Origin: an uncultured Clostridia bacterium
Lineage (GTDB): Bacteria > Bacillota > Clostridia > TANB77 > CAG-508
Direction: 5' to 3'
NCBI GenBank assembly: GCA_948485625.1
Contig: CAOMRW010000003.1
Coordinates: forward strand, 47,993-111,992
DNA: 64,000 bases
The notes under the pieces were generated by a model that did no database searches, was not told where the DNA came from, and worked only from the letters and a program-made list of their open reading frames with translations. Position numbers and translations under genes: made by a program. Shown here one piece after another: positions 42,480 through 50,137 of the stretch (positions are counted from its first letter, which is position 1; the number at the start of each line of letters is the position of its first letter).

Positions 42480-43964
42480 CTAATTATCTAAATGTATAAT
42501 TTTTGTTGCTATATTTTTTATAAAAGTTTCATCATGTTCTACAAATATAATTGTTGGTTTATATTTTATTAAAGCTTCTTCTATTTGTATTCTTGTTAGA
42601 ATATCTATATAATTAAGTGGCTCATCCCAAATATATATATTAGCTGATTCTGAGATGCTTTTTGCTATTAAAACTTTTTTCTTTTGTCCTTCACTCATTT
42701 CTTGTATATTTTTGTTAAATTCTGAATTTGAAATCCCCATTTTAGATAACATTGCTTTAAAAATACTTTCATCTACTTTATTTTCATTTGCAAATTCTTT
42801 TAAATTTCCTTTTAGATTTTCTGTGCTTTGTGATACATATGATATTTTTAAGTCGTTTGCAATTTTTATGTTTCCATTATATTGTATTTGATTTCCTATA
42901 ATTAATTTTAATATACTAGATTTTCCTATTCCATTTTTTCCTGTAATTGCAATTCTATCTCCATTTTTTATTTCAAATGATATTTGATTGAATATTTCTT
43001 TATTATTATATTTTATTTGAAAATCATTTGCTATAATTAGTGGATTTTTTCTACTTTCTAATGGTGTTATTTTTAAATTATCATTTCTATCTATGTTATT
43101 TAATAAATTAGATTTTTCTTCAATAGATTTCTCAATTCTTTTTTCCATTACTTTAGATTTTTTCATCATTTTTGCTGCCTGATGTCCTACATATCCTCTA
43201 TCTATACTTGAACCTGAATTTGTTGTATTATATTTTGATTTTTCTATTTTGTCTGACCAATTTGCTGTATTTTTTGATGCAATCTGTAGTCTTTCTATGT
43301 CTTTTTTTAGTCTTTCATTTTGAGTTGTTTCAAATTTATCTTGTTTGTTTTTATTTTCTTGCCAAGATGAAAAGTTTCCTTTTTGAATTTCAATATTTGT
43401 ATTGTTTATAGAAATTATATGATCTACTACTTTATCTAAAAATTTCCTGTCATGTGATACTAGTATAAATCCTTTTTTCTTATTCAAATATTGTACTAAA
43501 TTATTTCTTGTTTCAATATCTAAATGGTTTGTTGGCTCATCAATAAGTAAAAAATTATTTCCTTTTAGAAATAAACTTATTAATAATATTTTTATTTGCT
43601 CTCCTCCACTTAATAAATTGAAATTTCTATATAGTATTTCAATATCTGTATTAAGTAAATTTAATTCTTTTATTATTTCCCAATCTCCTACATTTGGTGC
43701 AATTTCATTAACAATTTCTATTGCCATTTTTTCTTTGTTTTTTACTTCAAATGGAAAGTAATCAAATTCTACATTTTTTGTTATTGTTCCTGTATATTTA
43801 TATTTTCCTAATAATAGTCTTAAAAATGTTGTCTTTCCTTTTCCATTTCTTCCAATTAATCCTAATTTCCAATCTGTATCAATATTAAATGATACATTTT
43901 CAAAAACATTATTTATGTTTTCTTCATATCCAAATGTTAAATTATTTACATTTATTAAAGACAT
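42480..43964 (-). CDS. ABC-F ATPase (ribosomal-protection type)
   Basis: About 494 residues from ATG 43964 (MSLINVNNLTF; GGAGG 7 bases upstream). Two ABC domains without membrane segments: Walker A GRNGKGKTT and GKNGIGKSS, signatures LSGGEQI and MSEGQKK, Walker B FLLIDEPTNHLD and IYIWDEPLNYID. The linker of about 80 charged residues between domains (KDIERLQIASKNTANWSDKI region) corresponds to the P-site tRNA interaction motif of antibiotic-resistance ABC-F proteins. The likely role is ribosome protection from antibiotics; the class cannot be read. The promoter has a palindrome enclosing the -35. Confidence 0.85.
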   Translation of the reverse strand: MSLINVNNLTFGYEENINNVFENVSFNIDTDWKLGLIGRNGKGKTTFLRLLLGKYKYTGTITKNVEFDYFPFEVKNKEKMAIEIVNEIAPNVGDWEIIKELNLLNTDIEILYRNFNLLSGGEQIKILLISLFLKGNNFLLIDEPTNHLDIETRNNLVQYLNKKKGFILVSHDRKFLDKVVDHIISINNTNIEIQKGNFSSWQENKNKQDKFETTQNERLKKDIERLQIASKNTANWSDKIEKSKYNTTNSGSSIDRGYVGHQAAKMMKKSKVMEKRIEKSIEEKSNLLNNIDRNDNLKITPLESRKNPLIIANDFQIKYNNKEIFNQISFEIKNGDRIAITGKNGIGKSSILKLIIGNQIQYNGNIKIANDLKISYVSQSTENLKGNLKEFANENKVDESIFKAMLSKMGISNSEFNKNIQEMSEGQKKKVLIAKSISESANIYIWDEPLNYIDILTRIQIEEALIKYKPTIIFVEHDETFIKNIATKIIHLDN

Positions 43965-43996
43965 ATTTACCTCCATGATAGAATTTTGTTTGCTTT

Positions 43997-44042
43997 ATAA
44001 TAGCATAATAGCCAATAATTATCAAGGTAATTATTGGCTATT
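43997..44042 (-). promoter_or_regulatory. ABC-F promoter with palindrome around the -35 box, copy 4
   Basis: Minus strand -35 TTGATA (44025-44020), 17-base spacer, -10 TATTAT (44002-43997). Arms 44007-44021 and 44028-44042 (AATAGCCAATAATTA) are perfect, with part of the -35 in the loop. No U-run follows, so it is better as operator than terminator. Confidence 0.65.
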
Positions 44043-44070
44043 TACTATTCCATTCTTTTTAGGATTTATA

Positions 44071-44808
44071 TTAATTATTTTTTATTACTTTTTTCTCCAT
44101 AATTTTATAATCAGAAGCTTCTGGTTCTTTTATATCTTCATCTGTAACTGTATTAAATTCATATTCAAATGTTGTTACTTTTTCTTCTATATTTCCATTT
44201 TCTTCAATTTTTTCAATTCTTTTTGTGTTTAATCCTGTGTCTTTATTAACATATGTTATCATATTTTTTGTATTTTCTGAATAAATAAAATTTGTATTAT
44301 ATAAACTTGACATTTCATAGTATTTTTCTCCATCTAATTCAACTGTTTTAATTCTAGTTACCATTGCATTAAATATTCTATTAAATATACTCCAACTATA
44401 TCCTACATTTCCAATTGTTGAATATGATGATTTATTTTCTATATGGGCACCTCTAAGTGGTGCTTTTTCTTCATATGTATACATTACTTTTCCTTCTTTA
44501 CTTTCTGTATACAATTTTCTTTCATTTGGATAAGTTATTTGTATTATTTTACTTTCATTACCATCTGAATCTTTTCTTTCCATTGTCGTTTTATTAACAT
44601 TTTCTTTTATAAATGTTTCTATCTTAACTGTATTTTCTAATATTGTTTTAATATAAATATTGTTATTATTATTTTCACAATTTGTTACTTTTTGGTCTAT
44701 TTGAGCTAATATTATTGTTTTTCTTGTAACATTAATAGCAAAAATACATAATATGATTAAAATTGATAGCATTATTATTTGCCATATTTTGAATTTTTTC
44801 TTTTCCAT
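44071..44808 (-). CDS. Membrane-anchored extracytoplasmic protein of unknown function
   Basis: About 245 residues from ATG 44808 (MEKKKFKIWQ; AGAGGTG 7 bases upstream). A single N-terminal helix (IIMLSILIILCIFAINVTRK) with no lipobox Cys, then a soluble domain rich in beta-strand alternation (RKLYTESKEGKVMYTYEEK, KYYEMSSLYNTNFIYSENTK), resembling a LolA/outer-lipoprotein-carrier-like or YhcN-like folded sheet. I do not recognise the family. It sits under a c-di-GMP-I riboswitch, which suggests a link to surface attachment or motility switching. Confidence 0.7.
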   Translation of the reverse strand: MEKKKFKIWQIIMLSILIILCIFAINVTRKTIILAQIDQKVTNCENNNNNIYIKTILENTVKIETFIKENVNKTTMERKDSDGNESKIIQITYPNERKLYTESKEGKVMYTYEEKAPLRGAHIENKSSYSTIGNVGYSWSIFNRIFNAMVTRIKTVELDGEKYYEMSSLYNTNFIYSENTKNMITYVNKDTGLNTKRIEKIEENGNIEEKVTTFEYEFNTVTDEDIKEPEASDYKIMEKKVIKNN

Positions 44809-44831
44809 ATACATCACCTCTTATCTTATGT

Positions 44832-44917
44832 GTAGCCTAGCTATCATAAGCATATTTGCTTTTAGACCTATGGCTTTGCGTCATAAGTTTTCACTTACTT
44901 TACTCTTTAACAACTTA
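44832..44917 (-). ncRNA. c-di-GMP-I (GEMM) riboswitch
   Basis: Minus strand contains GTGAAAACTTATGACGCAAA then GCC..AGG.CTA and, after the AAGCAAATATGCTT hairpin, GATAGCTAGGCTAC. The GACGCAAAGCC-x3-GG-CTA core and the closing AGC-x-GG-x-TxC segment are the GEMM-I consensus that binds cyclic di-GMP. The aptamer ends about 24 bases before the start codon of the downstream gene, so control is probably through the ribosome site AGAGGTG. Confidence 0.88.
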
Positions 44918-44922
44918 TATAA

Positions 44923-44951
44923 ATTATACCACATTTTTCACTTTTTTACAA
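44923..44951 (-). promoter_or_regulatory. Promoter of the riboswitch transcript
   Basis: Minus strand -35 TTGTAA (44951-44946), 17-base spacer, -10 TATAAT (44928-44923), directly upstream of the aptamer. Confidence 0.75.
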
Positions 44952-45068
44952 ATTTGATATTTTTATGTAAATATGTTATAATTATGATTGATGAATGTTT
45001 TTTACTCCATTACATCATGAACTATTAACATTTTTATCAGTGGCGATTGTCACATAAGGAGGAGAGCT

Positions 45069-45305
45069 ATGTTAGATATTAAAACAGCAACTGTTATTAG
45101 AAAACATATTAACAAAGAGCTTGGCCCTGAAGCTATCTCTTTGGAAGATGTTTGCAGGATGGAACCGCTTCCTGTTACTACAAGGAGTTCTTCTAGCTAT
45201 ACTGTCTTAGGTCTGCAGTATAGTGACTTGAGTATTCTTGTTTGGGTTCAGTTTAGTGAGGAGCTTGGGGTCATCGTTCGGCAAGTCAATTTCCGTTCTT
45301 GGTAA
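45069..45305 (+). CDS. Orphan 78-residue protein of foreign base composition
   Basis: Plus-strand ATG 45069 with a near-perfect AAGGAGGAG site. MLDIKTATVIRKHINKELGP, EDVCRMEPLPVTTRSSSSYT, LSILVWVQFSEELGVIVRQV, ending FRSW. No recognised family; one amphipathic strand-rich core. GC is clearly higher (about 40-45% by eye) than the surroundings, and codons such as CTT, CGT, GAG and GTC are used. It holds the only in-phase CGG in the window that reads as ordinary arginine (VIVRQV at about 45270). It carries its own terminator and lies opposite to its neighbours, so it looks like an imported single-gene cassette. Confidence 0.55.
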   Translation: MLDIKTATVIRKHINKELGPEAISLEDVCRMEPLPVTTRSSSSYTVLGLQYSDLSILVWVQFSEELGVIVRQVNFRSW

Positions 45306-45321
45306 ATCTAGCATAAAAATG

Positions 45322-45360
45322 TGGGGATAGAGATCCATGTCTCTATCCCCAGATTTTTTT
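45322..45360. terminator. Bidirectional terminator between convergent genes
   Basis: TGGGGATAGAGA (45322-45333) pairs with 45340-45351, loop TCCATG, then seven T on the plus strand and CACATTTTTA on the minus strand. The arm shares GGGGATAG with the large palindrome family. Confidence 0.85.
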
Positions 45361-46507
45361 ATCCTATTTTTCTTTTTCTTCTTGACACTATATTGGTAAT
45401 AATAATAAATGCTATTGTAAATATAAAAATTATTCCCATATTTTCTAATACTGGTCTTAAACTTTCAATATTAATATTTTCTATTTTTGTAAGTAATTCA
45501 TTATTACTAATAAAATAATAAGATGGTAATATATGAGCTATTTTTAATACTGCATCTGGTAGCCATTCCATTGGCACAAATGCTCCACATAGAAAGCTTG
45601 AACCAAGTGCTATTACATTTACAATTCCATTTATTGCATTTTTGTTGTTTACTAAATTTCCTATTAAAAATGCTATTGTTACTGCACATATTGTGAATAT
45701 AAATGAGTTTAAAATATAAATTAATCCATGTGTTGTGAACATTATATTTCCTACTAATATAAAACTTAATATTACATAGAATATCCATAGTATTATAGCA
45801 AATAAGCTATTTGATAAAAGTAAATATCTGTTGTATTTTCTATAGTTCATACTACTAATAATTGTTCTTTTTGATATATTTTGTTCTTTAAAACTAGATA
45901 ATATTAAGCAAATTACATATACACATCCTGCTAATATACTATAATTTGCAAAATTATAATAAAATGTTGCTTTCTTTAAGTTTTCTGTATCTAATTTTGA
46001 TGTAATTTGTATTTCTGTTTGTTTTGATAATGTTTCATTTATATTTTCGATTATCTCTTCTTCAGAATTTATATTTTTTTGATATATATTTGCTATTTTT
46101 ATGTATCTTTCTATTATCATTTCTGCAAGACTTGATTGATAGTCTCCTGTACTTTTTATTTCAATTTCAGGATTTTTTCCATTTAAAAAGTTTTCTCTAT
46201 AGTTCTCAGGTATATAAATAATGTAATTTACATCTCTATAAAATAAAGCATCATTTATAGACTCTTCATCATTTTCTATTTCTTTTACATTGCTATTTTC
46301 TTTAATATAATCTACTAAATTTTTAGTTATTCCTTTTTCTTCATCTTGATTTATAATTAAAATATCTGGCTTTGTCGCTATAAAATTTGGATTGTTCTCA
46401 CTTGTTTTCATATTAAATCCACCAAAGAAAATTAAAATTACTGTATACATTATTATTGGTGCTTTACATTTATTTAATACTTTTAAAAATGTTTTAAATA
46501 CTGTCAT
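45359..46507 (-). CDS. ABC-2 type permease (second of two)
   Basis: 382 residues: helix at 17-32, an extracytoplasmic domain (about 40-180) with substrate-binding-like stretch, then five helices between 185 and 375. This is the ABC2_membrane_3/YhgE-YbhR layout used for bacteriocin, drug or daunorubicin-type export. KCNAINGIVNVIALGSSFLC-like loop and CGAFVPMEWLPDAVLKIAHI (the P-x-x-x-LP-x-x-L motif) are typical of ABC-2 permeases. It overlaps its sister gene by 14 bases. Confidence 0.85.
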   Translation of the reverse strand: MTVFKTFLKVLNKCKAPIIMYTVILIFFGGFNMKTSENNPNFIATKPDILIINQDEEKGITKNLVDYIKENSNVKEIENDEESINDALFYRDVNYIIYIPENYRENFLNGKNPEIEIKSTGDYQSSLAEMIIERYIKIANIYQKNINSEEEIIENINETLSKQTEIQITSKLDTENLKKATFYYNFANYSILAGCVYVICLILSSFKEQNISKRTIISSMNYRKYNRYLLLSNSLFAIILWIFYVILSFILVGNIMFTTHGLIYILNSFIFTICAVTIAFLIGNLVNNKNAINGIVNVIALGSSFLCGAFVPMEWLPDAVLKIAHILPSYYFISNNELLTKIENINIESLRPVLENMGIIFIFTIAFIIITNIVSRRKRKIG

Positions 46508-47675
46508 ATTTCTGCCTCCTTAAACTAATTATTGATATTGTTATCATTATAAAAGCAAAAATGATTAAACTTGCTATATTAAAAAAGTATCTATCTAATG
46601 TGTCATAATAATATAATGAGTAAAATCCATCTGTTATCATACTTGCTGGATTTAATTTATTTACAATAGGAATATTTTTATCAATAATATATTTCATTGT
46701 TATTCCCATCATTCCAGATAGAAAACATCCTAACATTGTAATCGATATAAGTATTCCTGTTTTTATTCCTTCATTTGTTTTAAATAATACTCCTACTGCT
46801 AATCCCATAGATAATCCTGTAAAGCTTCCAACTAACCCTAATAAGATTATTAGTGGTAGATTTGTTCCATAATCTACTTTTAATATAAATATTGTATATA
46901 TAAATAATAATGAAAGTCCTATCAGTTGTACTATATAACTTGCGGAAATACTACTAAGAATTGTTTTTACTTTTTGAGTTGGTGCTATTGATATTCTTTT
47001 TCCATTATTGCTCATATTTGCTAAGTTTTGATTAATTGCTACCATTCCAAGTATCCCACCATATAAACATGTCATTGCTATTAATGTATAATATTCTATC
47101 ATAGTATAACTTAAATTATTTTTTGATATATTTTTAATATTTACTTCTTGATTTTCTGTCATTTCTATTATATTTTTATAAATTTTTTCATAGTCTATAT
47201 TATAATTTTGAGATATTATTTCTTTTTCAATTTCATTTTTAGCAATGTTATTTATAATTTCATTTGTTTGTATAATTTCCTCTGTTACTGATTTTAATAT
47301 AGTTTCATTTATTCCACTTGTTGTAACTATTATTTGGGGTTCTTCTTTTTCTAGTATCATATATCCACTTATTTCATCATTTTCTAATAGTTCTTTTGCT
47401 TGTTCTTCTGTAACATATTTGGTGTTAAATAATCTATTTTCATTTTTTTCATCACTTAAGTTTTCAAAAGCTTCTTTAAATATTTTATTATTTTCAAATT
47501 CTTCATTATTAACAATTGCTATATCAATTATTTCTAATTTTTCACTATTTTCAATATTTGAAAAAGCCATATTGAAAAATGTTCCTAATATTATTGGAAA
47601 GGCAAATGTCCAAAATATTAGAGTTTTATTTCTAAAGAGAGTTTTTAATGTATATTTAAAATTATGTCCAAACAT
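46494..47675 (-). CDS. ABC-2 type permease (first of two)
   Basis: 393 residues with the same layout as the following gene: N-terminal helix (TLIFWTFAFPIILGTFFNMA), an extracytoplasmic domain (45-185) and five C-terminal helices. KLNPASMITDGFYSLYYYDT is the ABC-2 LNP-x-x-x-x-D motif. With the ATPase gene directly upstream (shared base 47675) and the second permease downstream, it forms a heterodimeric export channel. TetR-type control of the operon suggests induction by a small toxic molecule. Confidence 0.88.
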   Translation of the reverse strand: MFGHNFKYTLKTLFRNKTLIFWTFAFPIILGTFFNMAFSNIENSEKLEIIDIAIVNNEEFENNKIFKEAFENLSDEKNENRLFNTKYVTEEQAKELLENDEISGYMILEKEEPQIIVTTSGINETILKSVTEEIIQTNEIINNIAKNEIEKEIISQNYNIDYEKIYKNIIEMTENQEVNIKNISKNNLSYTMIEYYTLIAMTCLYGGILGMVAINQNLANMSNNGKRISIAPTQKVKTILSSISASYIVQLIGLSLLFIYTIFILKVDYGTNLPLIILLGLVGSFTGLSMGLAVGVLFKTNEGIKTGILISITMLGCFLSGMMGITMKYIIDKNIPIVNKLNPASMITDGFYSLYYYDTLDRYFFNIASLIIFAFIMITISIISLRRQKYDSI

Positions 47676-48614
47676 TAGTCTCTAAGTTCCTTTCCTGTTA
47701 ATTCTAAAAATACATCATTTAATGTTGGTCTTTCTGAATATATTTTATTATATTTTATACTCTCTTTTTTTAAATACTCTATTAGTTCCACTAAGTTGTT
47801 TTTGCCTTTTTTGTATGTAACAAGTAATATATTTCCATTATAATTTACTTCATCTACATTTTCTAATTTCTTTATTTGTTCTATATATTTTTCTTCTAAA
47901 ACATTTACTTCTAATGTTACTTTTTCTTCTATTTTTGCTAATTCTTTTAATTCATCTGTTGTTCCTGTGGCTAATATTTTTCCTTTATCTAATATAATTA
48001 CTCTATCACAAATAATCTCTACTTCTTCCATATAATGTGTTGTATAAATTATTGTAGCTCCATTATCTCTTAATTTTTTAATTCCATCTAATATGTTGTT
48101 TCTACTTTGTGGGTCTACTGCTACAGTTGGTTCATCTAAAAATATTAATTCTGGTTTATGTGCTATTCCACATGCTATATTTAGTCTTCTTAAAAGTCCT
48201 CCTGATAGTTGTTTTGGATAGAATTTTTTAAATTCTTCTAGTCCTACTAATTCTATAGCTTCTTCTATATATTGTTTTCTCTTATTTTTGTCTTTTATAT
48301 ATAGCCCACAAAAATAATCTATATTTTCATATACTGTTAATTCTTCAAATACTGCTACATCTTGGAATATAACTCCTAATTTTGATTTTATATCATAAGC
48401 ATTTGGTTTCATTTCTTTGTCAAATATTTTTATACTTCCTTTGTTGAAGTTTAATAAAGATAATATACAATTTATTGTTGTTGTTTTTCCACTTCCATTT
48501 GGTCCGTAATAATCCTAATATCTCTCCTTTATGTACTTCAAATGATAAGTTGTCAATTGCTTTTAAATTTTTGTATTGTTTTGTTAAATTTTTAACTTCT
48601 ATTATATTATTCAA
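47675..48614 (-). CDS. ABC-2 exporter ATPase, broken at an in-phase CGG in the Walker A region
   Basis: 312 residues if joined. Start is TTG 48614 (LNNIIEVKNLTKQYKN), 8 bases past AAAGGAGG; a further upstream GTG overlaps that site. The first 36 codons end GEILGLL; then CGG (48506-48504) and, unshifted, a meaningless lysine/asparagine-rich tail. Skipping the C gives GLL-GPNGSGKTTTINCILS, the Walker A motif, then LSGGLLRRLNIACGIAHKPE, LIFLDEPTVAVDPQSR, IYTTHYMEE and a C-terminal regulatory region. DrrA/CcmA-type ATPase for the two ABC-2 permeases downstream. Confidence 0.85.
48504..48506 (-). other. In-phase CGG, candidate +1 shift site 5
   Basis: Zero frame TTA TTA CGG ACC; skipping C48506 gives TTA-GGA-CCA-AAT-GGA (L-G-P-N-G), the start of Walker A. 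The first glycine of Walker A is close to invariant. Confidence 0.8.
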
Positions 48615-48632
48615 TTTTGTTTCCTCCTTTTT

Positions 48633-48663
48633 CGTCACATAGGGGCGTCCCTTTTTGTCACAT
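48633..48663. repeat. REP-like sequence with GTCACA ends
   Basis: CGTCACAT (48633-48640) and TGTCACAT (48656-48663) flank AGGGGCGTCCCTTTT. The core resembles GGGACGTCCC-type REP units such as the one at 305-351. It lies between the TetR gene and the ABC operon. Confidence 0.45.
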
Positions 48664-48696
48664 ATTTGTGTTAAAATATCTCAAAAATAACCTTTA

Positions 48697-49254
48697 CTAT
48701 TGAGACATTCCTCTTACCATTTCTATTACTGTATTTTCTATTACTGTATTTATTTCTTCATCTGAAAATTCTACTGTCTTTGTTGCCACTAGACAAGCTA
48801 TTCCATGTGTAAATATCCATACTTTTATATGAAATTTCTTTTGCTCTTCGGTTGATAGTCCTGTAAGTTTTTGTCCTGCTTTTATTACATTATCTCCTAT
48901 TGCATCTGCCATTACAAAGTTTTCTGCATTTAGATTTGTTTTTTGCATGAATATTATTTTAAAAAACTCTGGATAGTCTTTTGCAAATTTGATATATGAT
49001 AGTCTCATTTCTTTATATGCTTTTTCTTTATTTTCTCCGCTTAAGATATATTCTTTATATTTGTTATATATTTTTTCATAAACTGCTTTTTTTAATTCTT
49101 CCATATCTTTAAAATGATTAAATATTGGATGTACAGATGATTGTAATTCTTTGGCTATTCTTCGTGCATTTATTCCTTCAAAACCTTCTTTTTCTACTAT
49201 TTTATATGTTACATTTATTACATCTTCTTTTTTAAATATCATTCTTGGTGGCAT
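48697..49254 (-). CDS. TetR-family transcriptional regulator
   Basis: About 185 residues from ATG 49254 (MPPRMIFKKEDV; AAAGGAG upstream). Helix-turn-helix NVTYKIVEKEGFEGINARRI then AKELQSSVHPIFNHFKDMEE, followed by a WHG-like ligand domain (IKVWIFTHGIACLVATKTVE). TetR_N with a TetR_C_30-like domain. It precedes the ABC-2 exporter operon in the same direction, so it probably represses that operon and itself. A perfect 12-bp palindrome lies upstream. Confidence 0.88.
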   Translation of the reverse strand: MPPRMIFKKEDVINVTYKIVEKEGFEGINARRIAKELQSSVHPIFNHFKDMEELKKAVYEKIYNKYKEYILSGENKEKAYKEMRLSYIKFAKDYPEFFKIIFMQKTNLNAENFVMADAIGDNVIKAGQKLTGLSTEEQKKFHIKVWIFTHGIACLVATKTVEFSDEEINTVIENTVIEMVRGMSQ

Positions 49255-49286
49255 TTTTTCATCTCCTTTCAATAACTTTCGTTGCC

Positions 49287-49298
49287 TAACACGTGTTA
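49287..49298. promoter_or_regulatory. Likely TetR operator
   Basis: TAACACGTGTTA, a perfect palindrome. It directly follows a -10-like TAAAAT in the weak promoter TATACA-17-TAAAAT and lies about 33 bases before the TetR start, so bound repressor would block transcription start. Confidence 0.6.
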
Positions 49299-49414
49299 TT
49301 TTATCATTTCTTATTTATTTTGTATATAGTTTTTATAATTTTTTGTTTGTAATAAAATTATAATATTTTATTTTTAATTGTTAACTTTTTTGTAATACAA
49401 TTTGGTAATTACTA

Positions 49415-49451
49415 AAATACAGATAAGTTCTAGTAGAACCTACCTGTATTT
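49415..49451 (-). terminator. Imperfect hairpin after rdgB
   Basis: AAATACAG.TA.GTTCTA pairs with TAGAAC.TA.CTGTATTT (two mismatches). It is about 40 bases past the rdgB stop; the minus-strand U-run (TTTTAG) is short. Confidence 0.5.
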
Positions 49452-49492
49452 CTTTTATTTTTTATAATCTTATTAAAAATTTTTATATTTTA

Positions 49493-50080
49493 TTATATAT
49501 TATTTAATTGTATTTTGTTTTTTAAACTTTCTAATGCTTTTTTTCTTGCACTTAATTTATTTTTTTCTTCATTTGATATCTCTGCTAAAGTTTTCCCATT
49601 TTCTAATTCAAATATTTCATCAAATCCAAATCCATTATTTCCTCTAACATTTTCTGCAACATATCCATCTATATATTCTACTGATGTTATTGTATTATTT
49701 CCATCTGATATAGCCATAGCTGTAATGAATTTTAGTTTTCTTTTTTCTTTGGGTACATCTTTCATTTTTTCTATAATTGCTAAATTTCTTTCTCTATCTG
49801 TTCCTACATGCCATCTTTTTGTGTATACTCCAGGAAATCCATTTAGATATTCAATTTCTATTCCTGAGTCATCTGCTAAACACATTTTTCCATCTAATTT
49901 TTTTGCAATTGTTTCTGCTTTTTTTATTGCGTTTCCTAAAAATGTGTCTTGATCTTCTTCTACATCTATTTCAATTCCAATTTCTTTCATTGGTATTATT
50001 TTGTATTGTTCTAATATTTCTTGTGCTTCTTTTATTTTTCCTGAATTTCCTGAAGCCATTATTATTTCATTTTTTATCAT
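49493..50080 (-). CDS. rdgB: XTP/dITP diphosphatase (RdgB/HAM1)
   Basis: 195 residues, full length. MASGNSGKIKEAQEIL (substrate loop S/T-x-N-x-x-K), CLADDSGIEIEYLNGFPGVY, KRWHVGTDRERN, YVAENVRGNNGFGFDEIFEL and KTLAEISNEEKNKLSARKKA: the complete HAM1 signature set. It removes pyrophosphate from XTP, ITP and dITP, preventing mutagenic incorporation. AAGGAG before ATG 50080. It is followed by a hairpin, so it ends its transcript. Confidence 0.92.
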   Translation of the reverse strand: MIKNEIIMASGNSGKIKEAQEILEQYKIIPMKEIGIEIDVEEDQDTFLGNAIKKAETIAKKLDGKMCLADDSGIEIEYLNGFPGVYTKRWHVGTDRERNLAIIEKMKDVPKEKRKLKFITAMAISDGNNTITSVEYIDGYVAENVRGNNGFGFDEIFELENGKTLAEISNEEKNKLSARKKALESLKNKIQLNNI

Positions 50081-50137
50081 AATATTATTTCTCCTTACTA
50101 CTGAAATATCTTTTAATTTTAAAGAGTCTTTATTAAT

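Noticed and set aside
2632..48638. CGG simply reassigned to another amino acid
   Set aside because: Reassignment would keep the frame. In all five cases the downstream sequence matches its family only after a one-base shift, so a change of meaning alone cannot explain it.
2632..48638. The five broken genes as ordinary pseudogenes
   Set aside because: Each has exactly one defect, always the same (C before GGR), and no other stop or frameshift, while real remnants in this window (31.4, 31.9, 19.8, 51.5 kb) carry several different defects. A systematic sequencing insertion remains possible and is kept as the main alternative.
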